A stretch of DNA of 41,164 nucleotides from Penium margaritaceum (Eukaryota > Streptophyta > Zygnematophyceae > Desmidiales > Peniaceae), in contig SZWC01001600.1 of assembly GCA_023375785.1 (NCBI GenBank), forward strand, positions 170,944-212,107, in the 5' to 3' direction. Shown piece after piece: positions 36,960-41,164 of the stretch (position 1 is the first letter of the stretch; the number at the start of each line of letters is the position of its first letter). Both the position numbers and the translations under genes were made by a program. The notes below the pieces were generated by a model. That model worked only from the letters and a program-made list of their open reading frames with translations, was not told the DNA's origin and made no database searches.

Positions 36960-39650
36960 TGCACAAGAGACCACATGTACATGCTCGTGGAATGAATAAA
37001 AATTATGATTATTGTGCTAAATGAAAATCGACAGATCATCATATGCATGTATTGAACCATGACGGGTGACACACTCCCTTTGTACCTTAAAAGCAGTGTG
37101 TCAAAACCAACACACGTCCACTGGACAACAGGGGCGAGGGTCCTGCCATGGATGATCACAACTTTGTGTTCACGCATACGGCTCACCATTGGGCCGAGGC
37201 CAAAACAAGAACATATTGTATCACCAACGTGATTAATCAGTGGTACAAGCGTGAGTGCAAGACATACAGTAGGATTTCCGACAACAAGAAACCGATTCTT
37301 CTTATGGGCGCAAAGCAGTTGCACACGTCCCCTTCAGGAAATTCGTGAAGTACAACTACATGTTCATCAGATCCCTCTTCACCCCCACATGGTGAATCTC
37401 CAAAGTCCAACTTGCAAACATGGGCCTTTAGCATCCACTCAAGGCTACCATCTCCACGGCGTTCCATAACGGCATGCGCAATTGATGCAGATTAACCTAG
37501 CTGACGACAACATTTAACATGTAGACCTTTGACTTGCTAAGATGCGTAACATAGGGCTAATGTGGACGCTAGTCCGCCATGCATGGAGCAAGTGCAACTT
37601 TGGCCGTTGCATGGGTCCCTCTTTCTGTTTAGCTCTACGGAGGATGTCATCTCCCTAGGCAGCAAGATATTCAACAACGCACTACAACCCGAAGGCAAAG
37701 TTGTTATTTCACCTTAGTGAGATGCTACAGTAATGATGGGAGATGTTTGAGCCCAAGCATTTCCATGTTTTGTTCTCTTGTCCGGTTCTATCCAAAATCA
37801 TGTTAGAAACATGGCCTGTCCTATGTTTATTTTGGTGATACGAGTAGGCGAGACGATCCTATTTCACGCGGAATTTTGTTAGAGGTACGCCCAAACATGA
37901 ATAGATTGAAATAAGAACACATGGATCTGTTCAATGTGAGTACATGTGACATAAGGACAAATAGCCCGATACGCGAATGTAACATTGAAAGAGGAAAGAA
38001 TGTAAAACAATGCATCAAAATCCCTCTGTTAGCGCCAAGTCGTCCTTCCATCCAGAAAAACAACAACCCACAATTGTTGCAAGCAAAGCACGTTGTCATC
38101 GGCATCAGAATTGTCATTGTTTATATGTAAAATTATTATACTATCAATGACAGCACATGATGTCCATGGAGAACAGACCAAGCAATTGACATATTCCCAC
38201 TTTTCAAGGCGACCAATGAAAGGACCATTTTGCCTGATATGAAATCATTAGGTATTTTTAATATGTTTGAACAAGGTTGGAGTAGAGTGAGAAGTACATG
38301 CAAGCCTCAAACAAAGAACACGACCAAGATTGTGAAATCCTTAGTGCGTGTTAGTGTCATTTCGCCATAATTTCCTCAAGATTCTTATCGGATACATGTT
38401 CAGCCAAGGTTGGACTATTTTCGCCTTGAGTTGACCCCACATCAATATTCTCTCCCCACACATCTAGCAAACATTCGGTTTTTCTGGGAGCTGTTGGATT
38501 TGCTTGTTGAATGGCTTACAAAGAACAAGGATCGTTCTATAGGCCTTTTCATGGCCCAAAAAGTGCAAATCATCATCATCTCTCTCGACAGTTCATTATA
38601 GTGCAGAAGTACATGGTAATGTTTAGCGTGAAAATATTTTACCATAATGTCGTACAGGTTTGCCGCAATTTCAAAACCCTTCTTGTGATACTTAATTTCA
38701 CCCAAGAACGGGGTCTTTTCAATTTATGTTATGGTTGCCCAAACCACTTAGGCCCGATGCACATAAAATTCAATATTGCCAACCATCTAGTCTTCATCGT
38801 TGAATACAAGCCGAACGATCCGTTCAGACCTCTACCATGGGATGCTCCGCAGTGGAGGACGACGTTATGGTGCTCGTAGGTTAACATGGCACATCAGCCT
38901 CCAACACGCGACTGTTATCCTTGGTCTGTCGAGGTTGATTGTTGGGATAGCAACCCTTTACAATCATCCGTGGCCAAAAGATGTTGCAAGAATAATTTGA
39001 ATGGTGGATTGGTCATTTCTATGACGGGTCCACCAATGACGAAGCGAAGATTCCGGCGGATGTAAGAATCGGATAGCCAGATTGCAAATCATGTTACCTT
39101 TTTCATGAACTGAACCAAACATCACGGAATCTACCAAGCGACGCCAATGAGGAAGACATCAACATGACGATTGGATCTAATCCCTAAGGTCAGTGTTTTT
39201 GCTAGACGAGGCAAAAAACTGGTCTTGGATATAAATAAGGACATCCACGTGTAATTGTGGTCACTCCATGCGAAATACAATATGCATAATCGTAAACATG
39301 CAAAATATATACAATTTTACTGTAGTTTATGAAGAAATTGAATACTAACCCATAATATTGGCATGGAAAACCTCTATGATTGGCTAACAGGACAAGGGAA
39401 AGGCATCATAAACCTCCACAAGTGGCCAAAGTTGTGGAATTCCTTCCTTATGTGGTCCAAATAAAAAACAGAAGTCGATCTGGCTATCCCACGAGATAAA
39501 AATGTAGATTCTTTTGCTCGTAACACTGGGTATTTAGCCCGTCCCCCAAAACTACAACGTGTATAACCTTGAGTATTTCCACCATAGGTACAAACCGTTA
39601 TAATGTGGGGTGTCTTTGCCCATGTACTGCATTGCAGAACAAGGAGGTTT
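36960..39650. repeat. Unclassified duplicated repeat DNA, copy 2
   Basis: It matches 18123-20790. A 23-bp insertion at ~38568-38590 (CATCATCTCTCTCGACAGTT-like) and other small indels change the reading frames relative to copy 1, which argues against a functional protein on the + strand. No RNA gene or known domain is seen. Confidence 0.5.
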
Positions 39651-39934
39651 AGCGGAGAAACTCTGTGTGGTTACATTTGGATGGCGTTTTGCATAGGGAA
39701 TGGATGATTCATGTGCTTAGGTGGATTGTTTCTTGGAGGGTTGATGGCAGGGTGTGGGTTAGCTTAGAGGTGGGATTACTTTTAGGTGATCCCTAACGCT
39801 CTTGCCAGATTTTGTGGAATAGATGTGCTCTTCTGGGTTCCCACAAGGGATGTGGGGTATTCGAGGGGCCCGATTGCCAGGTTGGTAGTTTCAGGTGTTT
39901 TCTTGGGCAAAAGGACAGTGTACATTATTTGCAA

Positions 39935-40701
39935 CTATTCAGTGAGGGATCTCGGGTGGAGACACAAGAGGAAGCTTTGTTCAATGGTTTCATCATCAGG
40001 GCATCTGGGGCACTTCAGGGACGATGGCAAAGGGAGAAATTTATAACAAGCATTCACTTGGATGCTTTGTAGAAAGATGCAAAGCATGACGTCTTGTGTG
40101 CGCAAGTTGTTGGGGAGGGATATCACTTTTCTGTGAATGACTGAGGGAAGTGTCTTATCCAAGATAGCTTATATGTGGAGGTGGATTTTGTTATTGAGAG
40201 TAGTTTATTGTATATTTCACCAAGAGAGCCTTTTTCTATGCCTATCCGATGGGAAGGTATGTTGGATTGTGTAGGAATGGATACGCGGGAGCACCTCTTG
40301 AAATAGAGTGGGGTGACGTGATGTAGGTCAAGATTGGTTGTAGAGAGCCATGGGTGGGGTTCAACCTTCCTTGTGACGGTGTCGATATGCATTGGGGTCC
40401 CAAGGTATGGATCTTGATGCTCTTTGATCTTGTAACCGATTGTGATCGGAAGACCGTAGAGGGAAGTTAGGGTGATGTATTTGGTGTATTGGAGAGTGTC
40501 TTGGAACCTAGGGCGGTTGAGTATTGTACCTTGCCAGTCCCGAAGGTGATCAACAACAATGTCAAAAATGGTGAGCTGTGATGGGGTCTGTATTGGACAC
40601 AGGCTGTTGCAGAGGTCTTCTAAAAAGAGATGTTCTACCGGAGAGGTTAGGAGAAAACGTTCGTTTGGTGCGTGGCCGAGTGGCATTCTACCGGGTTCCA
40701 T
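39935..40701 (-). pseudogene. LINE-like reverse transcriptase C-terminal part (zf-RVT), copy 2
   Basis: The minus-strand frame 40701-40123 (192 codons) is the longer and better preserved version of the copy at 21064-21767. After the same frameshift near 40160 the zf-RVT block follows (40162-39935) with Lys-Cys-Pro-Arg-Cys-Pro-Asp-Asp-Glu-Thr-Ile-Glu-Gln. It contains about 40 bp and 110 bp absent from copy 1. The upstream sequence (40705-41090, minus) is still partly protein-like (Trp-Arg-His-Ser-Lys-His-Lys-Phe-Phe-Ala-Gln-Phe-Glu-Ala-Tyr) and may be more of the same LINE. The RT active site is not in the window. Confidence 0.6.
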
Positions 40702-41089
40702 TAGGAAACTATTATGTTATAGGTATTCTTCCACAATTTCAGTTTTCATGAGGTTTGGGGTTTTTGGGTTGAACAACAGAGCTGCAAACTGTTCTTCATT
40801 GACTAAATGGGGTACGCCTGGTCATTGCCATCAGCTTGACACCACCCTGATGGCAGTGGGTGCTTTGGCGCATGATTGCCCCCGAAGGAGCGTTCCAAAA
40901 AGTGGGTAGGCCGCTTGGTTGTGGGGCGCACACGGTATTCTTTAGTAAAAGGCGAAAGAATAGTTCGCTCTGTGCGTCCCACGCGGCTGATGAAAGGTGA
41001 CTTGTGACGGACGAGCCTAAGTACGCTTCAAACTGCGCAAAGAATTTGTGTTTAGAATGGCGCCACGTATCAGGCTGGACGCCGTTGTC

Positions 41090-41164
41090 CCAACCCCCCT
41101 CGAAACCCCCCCAACCCCCCTCGAACCCCCCCAACCCCCCTCGAACCCCCCCCAACCCCCCTCG
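41090..41164 (+). repeat. C-rich minisatellite at the window end
   Basis: About four head-to-tail units of AACCCCCCTCGAACCCCCCC-type (18-20 bp) run to the last base. In copy 1 the same place is a plain 31-nt poly-C run. The array probably continues beyond the window. Confidence 0.85.

Larger units (their letters stand above)
33728..41107 (+). repeat. Large direct duplication, copy 2
   Basis: The block repeats 14891-22157 in the same orientation. It begins inside the internal region of the minus-strand LTR element, so only the internal part (33731-35834) and 5' LTR (35835-36959) of that element are present, followed by the unclassified repeat (36960-39650) and the LINE remnant. It keeps about 150 bp of LINE sequence missing from copy 1 and lacks about 80 bp found there. 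Near 35505 it has a small local duplication (AGAGGCTAGAGAAA). Confidence 0.95.

Noticed and set aside
41090..41164. Telomere-like C-rich repeat
   Set aside because: The unit (18-20 bp with TCGAA) is not a plant-type telomere unit (TTTAGGG/CCCTAAA) or a known variant, and it aligns with an internal poly-C site in copy 1.

Overview
This window is a repeat-dominated stretch of a eukaryotic nuclear genome. No intact cellular gene of known function is visible. The repeat types point to a streptophyte (a land plant or a charophyte alga): Ty1/copia elements, primer-binding sites of the plant initiator-Met tRNA type, a plant-style LINE tail, MITE-like hairpins, and many microsatellites and minisatellites. 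The long G/C homopolymers and GCA/CAG-rich tracts would fit a repeat-rich charophyte, but the species assignment is inference only.

Layout, left to right. (1) 1-~7,250: Copia element A on the + strand, lacking its 5' LTR in the window. Its gag-protease-integrase-RT-RNase H order is complete but broken by many stops and two frameshifts. (2) ~7,250-14,015: a mostly non-coding region with a purine-rich stretch, two or three decayed minus-strand coding remnants (8.7-9.4 kb and 13.3-13.9 kb), and related fold-back repeats around 11.8-12.7 kb whose centres are poly-G/poly-C, one holding an unresolved N gap. (3) 14,016-18,122: an LTR retrotransposon on the minus strand, apparently non-autonomous, with a 429-bp MITE-like element nested in its 5' LTR. 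(4) 18,123-22,157: unclassified repeat sequence, then the C-terminal part of a LINE-like reverse transcriptase on the minus strand, ending at a 31-nt poly-C run. (5) 22,190-25,411: a simple-sequence zone holding trinucleotide repeats, two minisatellites, a G-rich tract and a 117-bp tandem repeat that carries a strong hairpin and is open in frame on both strands. (6) 26,029-26,487: an inverted LTR relic of the family of element B. (7) 26,824-33,730: Copia element B on the + strand, with a 5' LTR, a long GCA-rich leader, gag-pol essentially in one frame, an RT deletion and a 3' LTR cut after 57 bp. (8) 33,728-41,107: a second, direct copy of 14,891-22,157, roughly 95% identical by eye, starting abruptly inside the minus-strand LTR element and ending in a C-rich minisatellite.

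The parts work as a fossil record rather than a pathway. The order of events that can be read is: minus-strand LTR element inserted; MITE-like element landed in its 5' LTR; element B inserted; then a duplication, best explained as a tandem duplication of an ~18.8-kb unit, joined B's 3' LTR to the middle of the LTR element through a 3-bp microhomology. Many nonsense codons look like C-to-T or G-to-A changes, consistent with decay of methylated repeats. I found no RNA gene, CRISPR array or operon. Exact identities, LTR ages and family names need computation that I could not run.
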